Source of the DNA: Alternaria dauci
Taxonomy: Eukaryota; Ascomycota; Dothideomycetes; Pleosporales; Pleosporaceae
Direction of reading: 5' to 3'
DNA: 64,000 bases
Assembly: GCF_042100115.1 (NCBI RefSeq)
Contig: NC_091279.1
Location: 2,542,001 to 2,606,000, forward strand
Under the pieces are notes generated by a model. It was given only the letters and a program-made list of their open reading frames with translations. It was not told where the DNA came from and ran no database searches. Every line of letters starts with the position of its first letter. The stretch's first letter is position 1. This document shows, piece after piece, positions 35,401 through 46,345 of this stretch. Position numbers and translations under genes: made by a program.

Positions 35401-37285
35401 CTTGTTTGGTGGCGGGCACACGACGCCTGATGGTTGGCTAGGGTCTCCATGCTCTGCGTTTGTCGTGATGTCGCTTGTTTCCGCTGGAATGAGTTCGGTG
35501 AAACGGCCAAGTGTGATGTCAAGCTCGGTCACCGCCACTCGGCCAAACACATCGAGCATGAGATCGTCGGAACAGTGTTCGAGGTGCGAGAATCCGATAG
35601 CTACTACGCAAGTGCGGCAGTATGAGCTCAGCTTGCATTGCTTGCATGTGACTCGATCCCTCTTGAGCAGGTGCTTTGAAACATAAGTATGTGTAGAAAT
35701 AGAAGATCATATAACGTACCTGATTACAACTTCCGCACTTCGCGTTATCCGGTTGCCGTGCTGGCAATTGCAGCATCTCAGTACGAACAGCTTGCAGCTT
35801 CAAAGCCATTTCGACACTTTCTGACAAGGACGACACGAATTCTTGTCTCTGCGACTGCTCATCCAGTAGCGTCGCGAGGGCACTTGTAACATGATCGGTA
35901 TGTCTGTGCCCTACTCCGATACTATCCAATGCATCGAAGCCAGCTTGTAGTGCGCGTAGCATGCTGTAAGCATTCTTCTCTCGACTGTATCTACACAACC
36001 AAGCATTGAGAGCGATTACAAGTAAGAAGTCCTTGGGAGGAGGCGGATCCTCATCGGTGAAGAGCAGCTCTTCGGTAGTATATCCGATCGTCTCGTCAAG
36101 ATCAGCTATTGACATGCCGTCCCTACTATCTCGAGCCCTTTCCAGCTTACTGTAGCAAAGGAGAATCACACGTTTGTCCCACTGAGCATCTTGTGCAATC
36201 TTAGGGGCCATGTCGTAGCACGCTTCTCCATGGCCAATCATTCTTTCAAGAATGTTTGAGGCAACGGACGATGAAGGATGATAGACACGATATAGTTGCT
36301 CCTGAGCATACCCGAGAAACAATGGTCGAAACAAATTCGCAGGACCTTCAAGCTGTAGCTGCGTATCCCACAGTGCCAGGAGTCGGATGTAAGAAGGACA
36401 TGTCTTCAGATCCGCGGCATGACGCGCGTCTTCCGATAGAAAATCGGTCAAAGCAAACAAGAGTTCCAGTTGAAAAGGAACCACGCCTTTTGGGGCTTTT
36501 TGACTAGCTTCCTCTATTTCTGAAAAGGCACGTTCCATGTACGATGCACCAGCTTCGCGGTCATGCTGGTCCAGGAGGTAGAGCTCGAAGTACACGAGGC
36601 TCGAAAACTGGTGTTGACGCCATTTATCTTTTGCTGGCTTATCCTTAAACTCGTGTTCGAGCGACTCTAGAACGTGAAAGAGTTGAGATGGAAGTTCAAA
36701 CAGAACGTTGCCATATATCGTATAGAGCGGGTTGGTCGCAAAAACCAGTTCACTATCGTCAAAGGTAAATTTATCTTGAGAAGAGGTATTGCCGCGTAAT
36801 TGGTCGTCCAGCCGCTTGATTGCCGCATTGGCTTCCGATATGCGTGAAGTGTTCCCATAGTTCATAGATCCTGTGTTCACTGTACGACGATTTGCTCTCC
36901 TCTTTGGAGGAAGTTCACACTGAAAGCCCTGACTCGTATTGTTGTGGCTCTCTCCCTCCAATATGCCTGTCCGCATGTGCGTTGAATCATCAGTGGCAGG
37001 AGCATCTGTCTGTGACGTCATGGTCATAGACGCCGCTGAGCTGTTGTCTTGGTCGGCTCTCAAAGTCACCGTTGTCGCCAATGTTGCAGACTCCTCGGCC
37101 TCCTCATCTTGCTGCAAAGACATCGCCATGGCCAATTTTAGCTCTTCATCAGAGTCGTCATCCTGCTCAATCGAGACGGTGTCTTCGTATGCCAATGTTC
37201 CAGGCTCTTTATCTTCAGGATCCAACTCCAGAGACATCGCAATGGCTAACGCAAGATCTTTCTCCTCCTCCAGTGACGAGTCCAT
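32402..37285 (-). CDS. Large CHAT protease-like protein with two UIMs and a MYND-like zinc finger
   Basis: Start 37285; exons 35720-37285, about 34996-35661 and 32402-34945; introns 35662-35719 (GTACGT...TCAAG) and about 34946-34995; about 1590 aa. The second intron is the less certain one. From the N-terminus: two ubiquitin-interacting motifs (EEEKDLALAIAMSLE near residues 5-20 and DEELKLAMAMSLQQ near 45-60); a disordered stretch; a helical, TPR-like region (about 170-500); a MYND-like finger across the first splice (KCGSCNQ + RDRVTCKQCKLSSYC, then C, H and C in FSHLEHC); a long second helical region; and a C-terminal CHAT domain with the caspase-type dyad, His in VHFACHG and Cys in FLSACHSAF, then GFKHVIGSFW. 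CHAT domains are caspase/separase-clan proteases. Divergent from the 38070 gene. Confidence 0.85.
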
Positions 37286-38069
37286 GACTTGGGATTATGT
37301 GGTCTGGTACCTGCTGGTAGCTGTACTATTCGTTTGACTTGGACGGAGAAAGTAGTGGCCTATGGAAGATATTGGTGAATGAAAATAGTGACTCTGAGAA
37401 CTTCCGTTGGGTACAATGACGGTGGTAGAGGTACAAAAGTCGAGATGTCAGCTGGAACAGGGAATCGCAGAGATACTGAACATCGTCTTGTAGAGCGGCT
37501 AGCGCAGTGGCGCGACGCTTATGTAGAAGCTCGAGATAGGATAGCTCTACTGCTGGTGACCTTGTATCGTTAGTATAGACCAGATGTGGGGTTGTGAAGT
37601 CGCAGGACTCAACACGTGCATCGCTGCACAAGTTCCTGCTGGTGTGCATGTTTAGCTCGGTGTGGCAGATATGCGATAAGCTCAGCCTGACGCCACTGGT
37701 CTGGGTCGACCGAATGGTACGCCTCTCTTGATTTTGATTGGAGTGGCTTGACATCCAGTGGCTCGATCGCGTCCGGAGATTATTCCGTTGCCACTAGTGA
37801 CTTGTGAAGAGGAACCCCAACTCTGCAGCCTTCCAGGCTGACTGTAGATGCTATTGAAAACGACGCAGCAAAGCGGAGGTGCGTCATGTGGACGTTGTGT
37901 ATTCGAGCACTGCCCCAAACGGTGTTGAAACCTTGGAAGTGAACAAGTGCAGCAGACGCTAGAGGCTGGACGGACGACTACAAAAACACATCCATCTTAA
38001 ACGCCTTGAAACGCCACCTATGAGCAAGTATCACATTTGACAAGACCAAAAGACTCACCAGACCTCACC
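37286..38069. promoter_or_regulatory. Divergent intergenic region between the CHAT gene and the 38070 gene
   Basis: About 780 bases with no supported coding sequence. The two genes are transcribed away from each other from here. No clear shared element found by eye. Confidence 0.4.
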
Positions 38070-38930
38070 ATGCGGCAAACCCTCGTCTCACAAGACTTCC
38101 TACTCATTCCGTCCAAAGATGTTCGCATTGGACGACTAGTCCTCAATGCGCGTCAACCGCACCTAGACTTTTTCGATCCGCCCAACATCGACAAAGTCGT
38201 CATCACAGACGCCCCTCAAAAAAACTTCAACGAAATCATCTTCAAAGAATCCGCAACCAACATCAAAGCCGTAGTCAGCAAAATCGCAAGCGGCAGATTC
38301 GGAAAAGCAGACAATGACAACTTCCGCGTCTCAACACTAAAAGCACATGCGTACCGGATGCAGAACTCGGGACCGTGGTTCGACAACCTCATCGACACCG
38401 ACGGCCCTGTCCGACGCTTCTTGGAAACAGAAATGATCAAGCGCGGGAGGAACGTTTACCTGGTCGTAGGATATGCGACCATCACAGACGCAAAGGTGTC
38501 TGAGCAGCGGAAGCGCGCTCTCGAGATCGGAGGTGACTTCCAGGTCCCGGTCACGGAAATCTCTGGTGGCAAAGGCGACGCTCTGGACGCCAAAGTCGAC
38601 GTCGAGCATATGCACAAACAGGGCTTGAGGCGCTCGTACGTCCCGGAGGGGGAACAGATCTATGGCATAGAGTATCGCAAAGTTAAGATCGATTGGTTGA
38701 ACCGGAAAGATGTGAGTAAGTCGAGTGTGGAGAAGGGCACACGGTGGAAGTATGTCTGGTCAGACCGCCATGCGGGTGGCGGTGATGCAAGCGACGGGGA
38801 CCCAGTAGACGCCGTGCTCACTGATAATGACGAGATTGGTGATGTGTCATATTGGACTGAGGACGGCGATGAGTGTTTTTACTCGATTGATGAGGATGAC
38901 GTGGATGAGGATGACGATGAGGGACTGTAG
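38070..38930 (+). CDS. Unrecognised 286-aa protein with acidic C-terminal tail
   Basis: Intronless; ATG 38070 in a strong context (accATGc). The body is a mixed alpha/beta-looking protein: FLLIPSKDVRIGRLVLN, FNEIIFKESATNIKAVVSKI, NSGPWFDNLIDTDGPVRRFL, RGRNVYLVVGYATITDAK. The last ~45 residues are very acidic (DEDDVDEDDDEGL type). No signal peptide or TM. I do not recognise a named family with certainty. The beta-strand run GRNVYLVVGYATI, the size near 290 aa and the position head-to-head with a CHAT gene are reminiscent of fungal gasdermin-like pore-formers, which are often encoded beside proteases. That is a hypothesis from size and context, not from a motif. Confidence 0.75.
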   Translation: MRQTLVSQDFLLIPSKDVRIGRLVLNARQPHLDFFDPPNIDKVVITDAPQKNFNEIIFKESATNIKAVVSKIASGRFGKADNDNFRVSTLKAHAYRMQNSGPWFDNLIDTDGPVRRFLETEMIKRGRNVYLVVGYATITDAKVSEQRKRALEIGGDFQVPVTEISGGKGDALDAKVDVEHMHKQGLRRSYVPEGEQIYGIEYRKVKIDWLNRKDVSKSSVEKGTRWKYVWSDRHAGGGDASDGDPVDAVLTDNDEIGDVSYWTEDGDECFYSIDEDDVDEDDDEGL

Positions 38931-39238
38931 GCCCTGGGTATTAGAGGCTGCGCGTCTCAGCCGCAACCCGCTTGTATATGCGCTGGATTGCTGGGGCTAC
39001 CATAAAACTTCCAACCACTGTATTCGTACCATCTAGTCTTACCATGCAATCGGATACTACGTGCTCTTCCACGCCACATATCATAGGCTCAAAATACCAG
39101 TGGATGACCATCTGCTCACTTCAGCAAAGACCTAGCTACGCCAAGTCATCCCCTCCTAAAAGTCAATCATCCGCTTTCCAACAGAGATCCGAAAAGATCG
39201 TTGATATCTCCTACATACCATCTCCCCCAACCTCCCCA

Positions 39239-40598
39239 TCAAACCCCCTCCCACTCCGGTCTACACCGACACCCCCTCCTCCTCACATGCAACACGCCCC
39301 TCCCCACCGCCTCCACCATCCACCCCGCCCACTCAATCTCATGCTCAACCACGCCCCTCCACTCTCCCGTCTGCACCCTCTCCTCCTTGCTCGCTACCAA
39401 CCACCCTTCCAGCCTCTCCGCACAAGCCCCTAACGCCCTCGCAACACTATCTTCCGTTGCCCCAGGCCGCCGCTGCTCAACGTACAACATGCGCTCGAGA
39501 CGCGTGAGGAGCGCGAGTTGGATGGAGCTGGATTCCTGGTACTTGGATAACAGGGTTTGGGCGCGGGTTTTGAGGTAGATGGTGTCTTCGCGGGTGGCGT
39601 GGGTGCATGGGAGGAGGCGTTGGGGCCGTGTGAGGTGGAAGGAACCGATGTCGCGGAGGACGACGAGGTCGTCGAAGGAGGGCGCGGGTGGGGGCGAGGA
39701 ACTGAAGCTCTGGCCGGGTGTGGGTTGTTGGGTTGGGTATATTTGCTGCGGTTGGTACTGCTCGCTGCGATGGCTTGTATATTCGCCGTCGCAGTTTAGG
39801 TACGGGTTTGTGTTTCCAAAGGTGGGTGTGGTGGGTGTGTTTGGCTCCGTTTCTTGCGCTTGGTCTTGTGCGTCTGGATCCCATTCGCACTCTGTGTCTG
39901 GGTAGTCGTCTGAGTCGTACATGAAGGTTTCTGAGTAGCTGAAGCCATAGCCTTCTTTCTTCTTCTTGCCCGGTTTCGTCAATACTGGTGCTTGCACATC
40001 CTCTTCGTAGATGGACCTCTGCGACGACACGTGCTGCACCGGCGACGCAGTTTCGGTCAAGTCAGAACCTGGGCTTGAACTGGAAAAGGACTGGTTGGAC
40101 CTCGTGGACATGGATAATCCGGAGAAACTGCGGTTGAACCTGGCTTCGTTTTCGGAATGCAATTGTCGCTCAACATCATCAATGAAGGATTGCGAAAAGG
40201 AGAAGCGGAGCTGGATGTTTTGGGATGGTGATGGCTGATGCGAAGAGCTTCTTTGGACATCACGTGCTGGCATCCTGTTGCACTCGGGCGCGACTGATGC
40301 GCTTCTTGGCTGCATGTTGCCAGTGTTGTTGTGTTGCTGTGACTAGGTTAGTCAAGTTTGTTCCATACCAAGCACAGAATGATACGTACGGGCCCTCGCC
40401 ATCTTGGCGGTCGCTTGCTCTTCCCTTCGCTTGCGCGACGTTCTTGCAGTTTGGTGGGTTCAGGTGCTGCTAGTAGAGGAAGCGGGTCGATGCTTCGACG
40501 CAGAGTGATTTGCCGCTGCTTCGTTGGGCCTTCTCTTCGCTGCCTACGATCAGACTCGTGATTGTTGGTCTTTCGCGCCGACGTACCTTGACAGGCAT
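39239..40598 (-). CDS. Uncharacterised fungal protein, 419 aa
   Basis: Exons 40587-40598, 40390-40539 and 39239-40336. The two introns (47 and 53 nt, GTACGT donors) join MPVK to a basic RREGPTKQRQITLRR segment and then the long last exon, all phase 0. The first ~250 residues are Ser/Pro/Gln-rich and probably disordered, with a Lys run and acidic patches (YDSDDYPDTECEWDPDA). The C-terminal ~110 residues are helical (YLKTRAQTLLSKYQESSS, LLTRLERMLYVEQR, ALGACAERLEGWLVASK). No domain recognised. The ends of the disordered part drift in composition, as is common in ascomycete regulatory proteins. Confidence 0.75.
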
Positions 40599-41194
40599 GG
40601 TGTGCAAGTGCATGCGCGCCTTTGTGGCGGCTGTTTACTATACGAGATGGTGGTCGCGTGTGTGTTGCGCAAGCGGCGACGTTCGCGGCTGTCTGATTGC
40701 GAGTGTTGTAAAGTCAGAGTGCGGTGTTGATTGTTGATGTGGCGTGCGCCGTGTATACATCCCAGAGTACGCCGATCGGAGGGCGCGTTCGGGTCGCGTG
40801 AATGTTGACTAGCGTGGTTAGCGCAAAACACGACTCTCGTCCTATCACCACGGTGATTCCGAGACTCTTGACACGCCTTGCCCCACTCTTGTGTAGTACA
40901 ATGCCACCACTGCGATTCTCCAATGGCGCGGAGGGAATCCGGTCAGGTAGCTTTGCGCATTCGGATGGCACCGGTTTCAGGACTCTCTCGTGTCTTTTTT
41001 GCCACAACATGCAACGGCTGCGCTAGTCCCTCCAGTCTTGACATCCAATTCCCACACTTTCGTAGTACATCATCAAGGTTGCGATCGTTGGTCGGCGAGC
41101 ATCAAAGTTTTGTCGCATTTCTTCAGCGCATCGAATGGTATCATTTTGCTAACACTCCTGCATCACTCTTTTGCCGCAATGCGTGCGGGCAGCA
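40599..41194 (+). other. Intergenic between two minus-strand genes
   Basis: Upstream region of the 419-aa gene and 3' flank of RFC3. No coding signal. Confidence 0.4.
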
Positions 41195-42471
41195 CTACTT
41201 CTTGCCCGTTTCCAACAACTCGACGCCTGTCCTTACAACGCCGATTGCGGCGCCTGTCTGGATGGCTTCACTTCCACCTCCGCTCAGCCTGTATTCGATG
41301 TCTGCCAGACCCGCCATCCATGTCACCATAACCTGCGGTGGAACGTCGTTGCTGACGAGCTCATCGCTGATCGCCGTGAGGATATCTGCCAGCGCAAGAC
41401 CCTTCATGATCTTCAGGTTGTTGACTGTCCGCAAACACTCCGTCATGTCGTTCTTGGATAGCAGCGTCTCAATGATGTACTTGATGTCGGAGGGGTGCGG
41501 GGCTGCTATGCAGTCGTAAATGGTAGTCTGCGTGATCTGGTCGCGTACGATGGTGCTCGAGTCGGGTGCGGGCTTGCCTGGTGTTTGGAGCGGCGTGCTT
41601 GATGCGTGGCAGGCCTGCAGTACGTTAAGTGCGCGCCTCATGTCTCCTTTGCTGAGTGTGACGAGCGAGTCGGTGGCATCTTGTGTGATGTTGACCTTTT
41701 CCTCGTCGATGACTTTGTCCACTAGATGCCTGATGTCCTGGTCTTTTAGCGGAGAGAACCTGAACCTCGTGCATCGCGATAACAGGGCGGGCGAGAGTTT
41801 GTGTGTGTAGTTGGCGATGATGCAGAAGCGGGTGTTGGCGGTGTACTTCTCCATGATGCGTCGCAGGGCCATCTGGGCAGTCGCAGTCATGGCATCTGCC
41901 TCGTCTAGGATGATGAGCTTGAACGTCGCAAGCGATGAGTCTCCTGCCTTGGGTGCGGCAGAGAAGATCTGCTTTGTGCTACTGAATGTCTTGATCTGCT
42001 CGCGCACGACGTCGATACCTCGATCGTCTGATGCGTTGAGCTCCAAGACCATCTGTCGCATGTTCTTGTTCCCGTATATGCGGCGTGCGAGGGCGAGGAC
42101 GGTCGACGTCTTTCCGGTACCTGGGGGGCCGTAGAGGAGGAGATGGGGCAGTCGCTGGTGACATTAGCGCATGTTTATAGACGGAGATGCAAGTCGTACA
42201 TTTGAGTCTACAAACTTGTTGATGGTGGCGATTATGTCCTGGTGGCCTTCGACGTCATCCAGCGAGCTTGGCCTGTACTTTTCTACCCTGTGAAATGGTT
42301 AGCAGCTGTTTGACGAGCAGTGGCCTATGCATCTCACCATGGCAAAGAGTCTTCAGCCTCAACCGGCAGGTTTGCAGCGCTCCTCTTGCCCTTCTTCTGG
42401 TCTCCGCCAAAAGTGATGGAGGTGTCTACTGCGGGCGCGTCCACGTCCATCTCATCCTCGAAGTCGGACAT
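41195..42471 (-). CDS. RFC3: Replication factor C subunit 3 (clamp loader)
   Basis: Exons 42338-42471, 42200-42287 and 41195-42154; introns of 50 and 45 nt are in frame; 393 aa. Starts MSDFEDEMDVDAPAVD, an acidic extension, then VEKYRPSSLDDVEGHQDII (RFC box II), Walker A LYGPPGTGKTSTV, LELNASDDRGIDVVR, Walker B LIILDEADAM, the SRC arginine-finger motif LLSRCTRFRF, then the collar domain. RFC subunits load PCNA on primed DNA. The NASDDRG and SRC motifs and the order fit yeast Rfc3 (human RFC5). Divergent from ARPC3 with 268 bases between the starts. Confidence 0.95.
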
Positions 42472-42739
42472 TGCGATGACCGTGCTGATGCTGCCGAACA
42501 CTTTATTGAGTGTAGAGGTGGAATTCGAGGAGCTGAACAGGCGGATTGGCGGTCTATACAGCAAAGTCGGGGAGACGCGCCGCGCGCAGAGACGCGTTGA
42601 TGGGCGGCTTAGTCACCCCCGCCAGCTCAGCCCTACGAGCACACCTCACCGAGCGGAGCTGCCCCGTCACCTCCGCCGAGCTCAAGCACAGCAAAGTCAC
42701 CACCAAACACGACGCTGCATTGGCCACACACGACCCAAC

Positions 42740-43503
42740 ATGCCCGTAAGTCAGCATGCACAATAAACACATATAACTACAAGCACAGATTCGAGAGGAG
42801 CATGCAGCTAACACCCCTTAGGCCTACCACTCCGTCTTCCTCGATGAGCCCAATCAGCAATTGATTGGTACAGCTACCCCATCACGCTCCGCCGTGTGCA
42901 GCACACACTGACGGCGCACCAGGCAACTTCGCCCTCCTCCCGCTCCGCACACGCACCCGTGGCCCGGCCGTCCAACTGCCCGCCCTGCCCGCCGACGTCA
43001 CAGAGCTCACCATCGACGCCTCACACGACTCGTACGATCCCCTCGACGAGATCCTCGCCCTCTTCCGCGCCAACACCTTCTTCCGCAACTTTGAAATCAA
43101 GGGACCCGCCGACCGCGTCCTCATCTATGGCATCCTATTCGTCAGCGAGGTACTGGGCAAGATCAAGCCGGGCATGAGCCGGAGAGAAGCTGAAAAGGTA
43201 TGGTAGCATCGTGGTGTCATGTGATGAAAGCGGGACGGACGCTGACCATGTGTACAGGCCGTCATGAACGTTGCGCTCGACACCAACTTTGCGATCCCGG
43301 GCGACGCTGGATTCCCGCTGAACCAGGCCTTTGAGGCGCCCGCGGACAGGAACCAAGCAGAGGTGCTGCGCCAGTACATTATGCAGATGCGACAAGAGCT
43401 GGCTACGCGGTTACTCAACAGGGTGTACGCAGACGACACCAACACACCGAGCAAGTGGTGGCTGAGCTACACCAAGAGGAAGTTCATGGGCAAGGCTTTG
43501 TAG
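42740..43503 (+). CDS. ARC18: Arp2/3 complex subunit 3 (p21/ArpC3)
   Basis: Four exons: 42740-42745 (only ATGCCC), 42822-42867, 42923-43197 and 43258-43503; 190 aa. The spliced start MPAYHSVFLDEPNQQLIGNF is the family N-terminus. Then LPLRTRTRGPA, YDPLDEILALFRANTFFRNF, RVLIYGILFVSEVL, NQAEVLRQYIMQMRQELATR and SKWWLSYTKRKFMGKAL. The subunit is part of the Arp2/3 actin nucleator. The 6-nt coding first exon rests on the splice and on homology. An out-of-frame ATG at 42600 opens a 49-codon frame that overlaps this start. Confidence 0.95.
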
Positions 43504-43953
43504 ATGGATAGATGATTAGGTCGCAGCATGAGCTGGAGTGATTCCAAGTCAAAAGCAAGGGTCCAGTGTGCGACCATGGTCGAGTAGTCAAGTCTCATTC
43601 TCTCGGTGCCTCTTTCCAGCCAAAGTGTCCTAACCGTATTTCGACGTCTCGTGATACCGCACCACTTCCAGGGTCCAGCCACGCACTGACGTCATGAGCT
43701 GTTGGTTTGCACCACCGCGCCCGGGCAAGCAGGCGCAAACGGAGACGCCCTATTTGCTCGACCCTTCTAGCTCGTGCTATGGCTATCACGCTGGAACCAC
43801 ATCACTCTCATTCCTGATCTCCGACTCCTTCACTGTCGGCGCATTCCAGTTAGCAGTTTCATTACCTGGTCTTCCATACCATCGCTTTACATGTCCTGGG
43901 TGCCTTCGTTTCTCATCAACAGTCTAGCCGAGTCCACAGATCAGGTACCGACG
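43504..43953 (+). other. Intergenic, no supported gene
   Basis: Short frames only; serves as promoter for the next gene. Confidence 0.4.
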
Positions 43954-44938
43954 ATGCACGGTACGCTAAGATCGGCAAGGGATCTACGGCGGATGTAAGA
44001 GGCTGACATGTACCAGGTAGTCGGGAAGACGAGGAATGGTGCGACGTCGCCAACGAGGACATTCCCAAGATGGACGCCGAACCGGCTGGCCATGCGCAAG
44101 ACGTTGACGGCGCATCTGGCAAGAATGGAGATGCGGGAGATACGTCAAGTACGTTCAATCCCCTAAACACATCTGGATCTAAAGCGCTATGCTGTGCGAC
44201 TGAATTACGCGCACTGACCGCACCCACTACACAGTGCCCACCCTCTTCAGCACCAATCTACCCCCATGCGGCCTACTCCCCCAACTCGCCTACGAAAACA
44301 TTGTCCATCGCCTGCGCGCCCTCTGGCACGAGTGCTCACAAAACCCCTCTGCGAATATCTCCGTTCCCAGCCTCTGCCGCGAAGTCCTAGATGCCCTCAA
44401 AACCGAAGAAGATCAACCCGTTTCGCAGACCCTGAATCCTTACCGCCGTCCCTCAGTCTTCATGTACGAAATCCGATGGGCGCGGTATTTTATGCGCGAA
44501 GCAGAAACGATGGAGAAGAGACCGGGTATGACGGAGAAGCAGGCTGATAAACAGGATTTTATGGATCGCATGTTAGTATCAATGGTCTTTTTGGGTAGAG
44601 CAATGGCGCATGTGGAGGTGTAAAAGCTGACGGTGTATGGCAGGTATCCGATTCCGAAGGAACTGAAGATTGTGGTGGCGAATAGGAAGAATCAGAAACA
44701 GATACTGGATCTGTGGAAGGCGTGGCATCATGGGAAGAGGGGGACGGTGGAGACGGAGGATCCTGGGCTTGGGGTTGGTGGAGCGAGAGAGGATGGTGGG
44801 GAGCAAGGAGAAGACGGGAAGACGGAGGTGGCCGCTGGTGAGGGTGTCAAGCATGAGGACAAGCAGAGCGTGGAAGATGCGAAGCAGGAGCGCGAGAGGT
44901 CTTTTGACGAGATAATGCAGGAAGCAGAGGAACGGTAG
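43954..44938 (+). CDS. Uncharacterised conserved-type protein, 256 aa
   Basis: Four exons: 43954-43960 (MHG-), 44017-44148, 44235-44571 and 44644-44938. Introns of 56, 86 and 72 nt all keep the frame. N-terminus acidic (SREDEEWCDVANEDIPK). The core is helical: LPPCGLLPQLAYENIVHRL, RALWHECSQNPSAN, NPYRRPSVFMYEIRWARYF, then YPIPKELKIVVANRKNQK and ILDLWKAWHHGKRG. The last ~60 residues are Gly/Glu/Lys-rich. No domain or localisation signal recognised. The seven-nucleotide first exon is inferred from splice phase; ATG 44070 is the fallback start. Confidence 0.7.
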
Positions 44939-45632
44939 AGGAAGGGGGATTAGAAGTTTCGTGTTTTCCTTATCATGTATCGGTGGAGGCGGAGTGTGGA
45001 TTTGTCGACGAGGCCGACGAGGTGGTTTGCTTTTGAGAGGTTGTGGTAGGTTTGGTTTGGCTTTTTGTTGTTCGTGTCTTGAGCAGGCAGAGGGTTCCTA
45101 TTGCATTTCTCTCATTACATCTAATACCCGAGCTACCCATTCTTGGATCAGTAGCCCCAGTCACTGCTTACACAACAAAGACCGTGGATATACTAGACTT
45201 GACGATAGCTTCTTGTTTTTGCAATCCAATGTCTTCCAGCCTATGTCACTTCCCTTCTTTCCCACCGATATCTGACCGCTTCCTCATCGCATAGCCTCAA
45301 CACGAGGCAGAGGTGAGGGTGGAAATAGGCCGCGCGTTTCTCTGTTGGGCGACGGACTCACCTTCACCTGTCCTCGCCAACCTGCTCTCATCCTCCTCGC
45401 TTCCTAGTGGGGTTCAAAAGCCAGAACCTTCTTATAACCTTTCGACCTTTCCTCTTACTTCTCTACCTTTCCTAGCAACGACATCACATCGCTTTTGAAC
45501 AGCCTTTTTCTGACCTGTATCGCGCATACCCAATTGCTTTACGCGAACCACAACAACAAACAGTAAGTCCAGCGACCTCAATCCATCGTCCGTATGCTAA
45601 CAGCCTGGTAGATCTTCCTCTTCGTCTTCAAG
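44939..45632 (+). other. Intergenic / 5' leader with probable 5'-UTR intron
   Basis: Long CT-rich tracts (45360-45500). A GTAAGT at about 45560 and a TGGTAG just before 45612 probably bound a leader intron of the next gene. No coding signal. Confidence 0.4.
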
Positions 45633-46345
45633 ATGCCCATCAAGTGGACATCCGAGCTGGACGCGATCGTAAGTTTCATGACCTCCGCCGCCATCGCATC
45701 AATGACATCACAATCGCTAACCCGAACATGTAGCTCCTCCATGGCGTCTTTGAAGAATGCAACATCTCCTTCAACAAGACGCTTTGCACCAAGATCGCTG
45801 AGCGCGTTTCTGCCGCTGGCATGGGTACGTTCTATTCCTCACTCCTTCTACCCCAAGTCCTTTCTCCAACGCCTCACCCCGTCCTTCGTCACCTCCAATC
45901 TCCAAGCGAACCATGTTCGGAATACCGTATCGAACTAATACCCGCCACAGAATGCACCGCCAAAGCCGTCGAGAACCGCTTGTATTCTTGGAAGAAGAAG
46001 AATGTCTCCGGCCAGATCAACCTCAACTCCGCGACCAACACGCCGTCCAAGTCTTCCGCTGCTGGCACCGCAAAGTCAACACCGCGTCCCCGTGCCAAGG
46101 CCACTCCTAAGAAGAAGCAAGTCTCTGAGGAGGTCGATAGCGACGAGACACTGAGTCCGACTGCGGCGCGCGGTAAGCGCGGTAAGAGCGGCGGTTCTAA
46201 GAGGAAGGTAGAGTACAAGGAGAGCGATGCCGAGGACGAGAGCGAGTTGGAGGAGGAGTATGTTTCGATGGCGAAGCGGGTCAAGGCTGAGCCAGTTGAG
46301 GAGGACGAGGTCTTCGCCGAGGGCTTGGTCGAGGAAGAGGTCTGA
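45633..46345 (+). CDS. Small nuclear-type protein, Myb-like N-terminus, basic/acidic tail (173 aa)
   Basis: Exons 45633-45668, 45734-45824 and 45951-46345. The N-terminus MPIKWTSELDAI + LLHGVFEECNISFNKTLC + ECTAKAVENRLYSWKKK looks like the small Myb/SANT-like fold found at the start of many fungal proteins (tryptophan, helix, basic recognition helix). Then a Ser/Thr/Lys/Pro-rich stretch (STPRPRAKATPKKK, RGKRGKSGGSKRK) with nuclear-localisation character and an acidic end (EEDEVFAEGLVEEEV). DNA or chromatin binding is likely by composition; the target is unknown. Confidence 0.8.
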
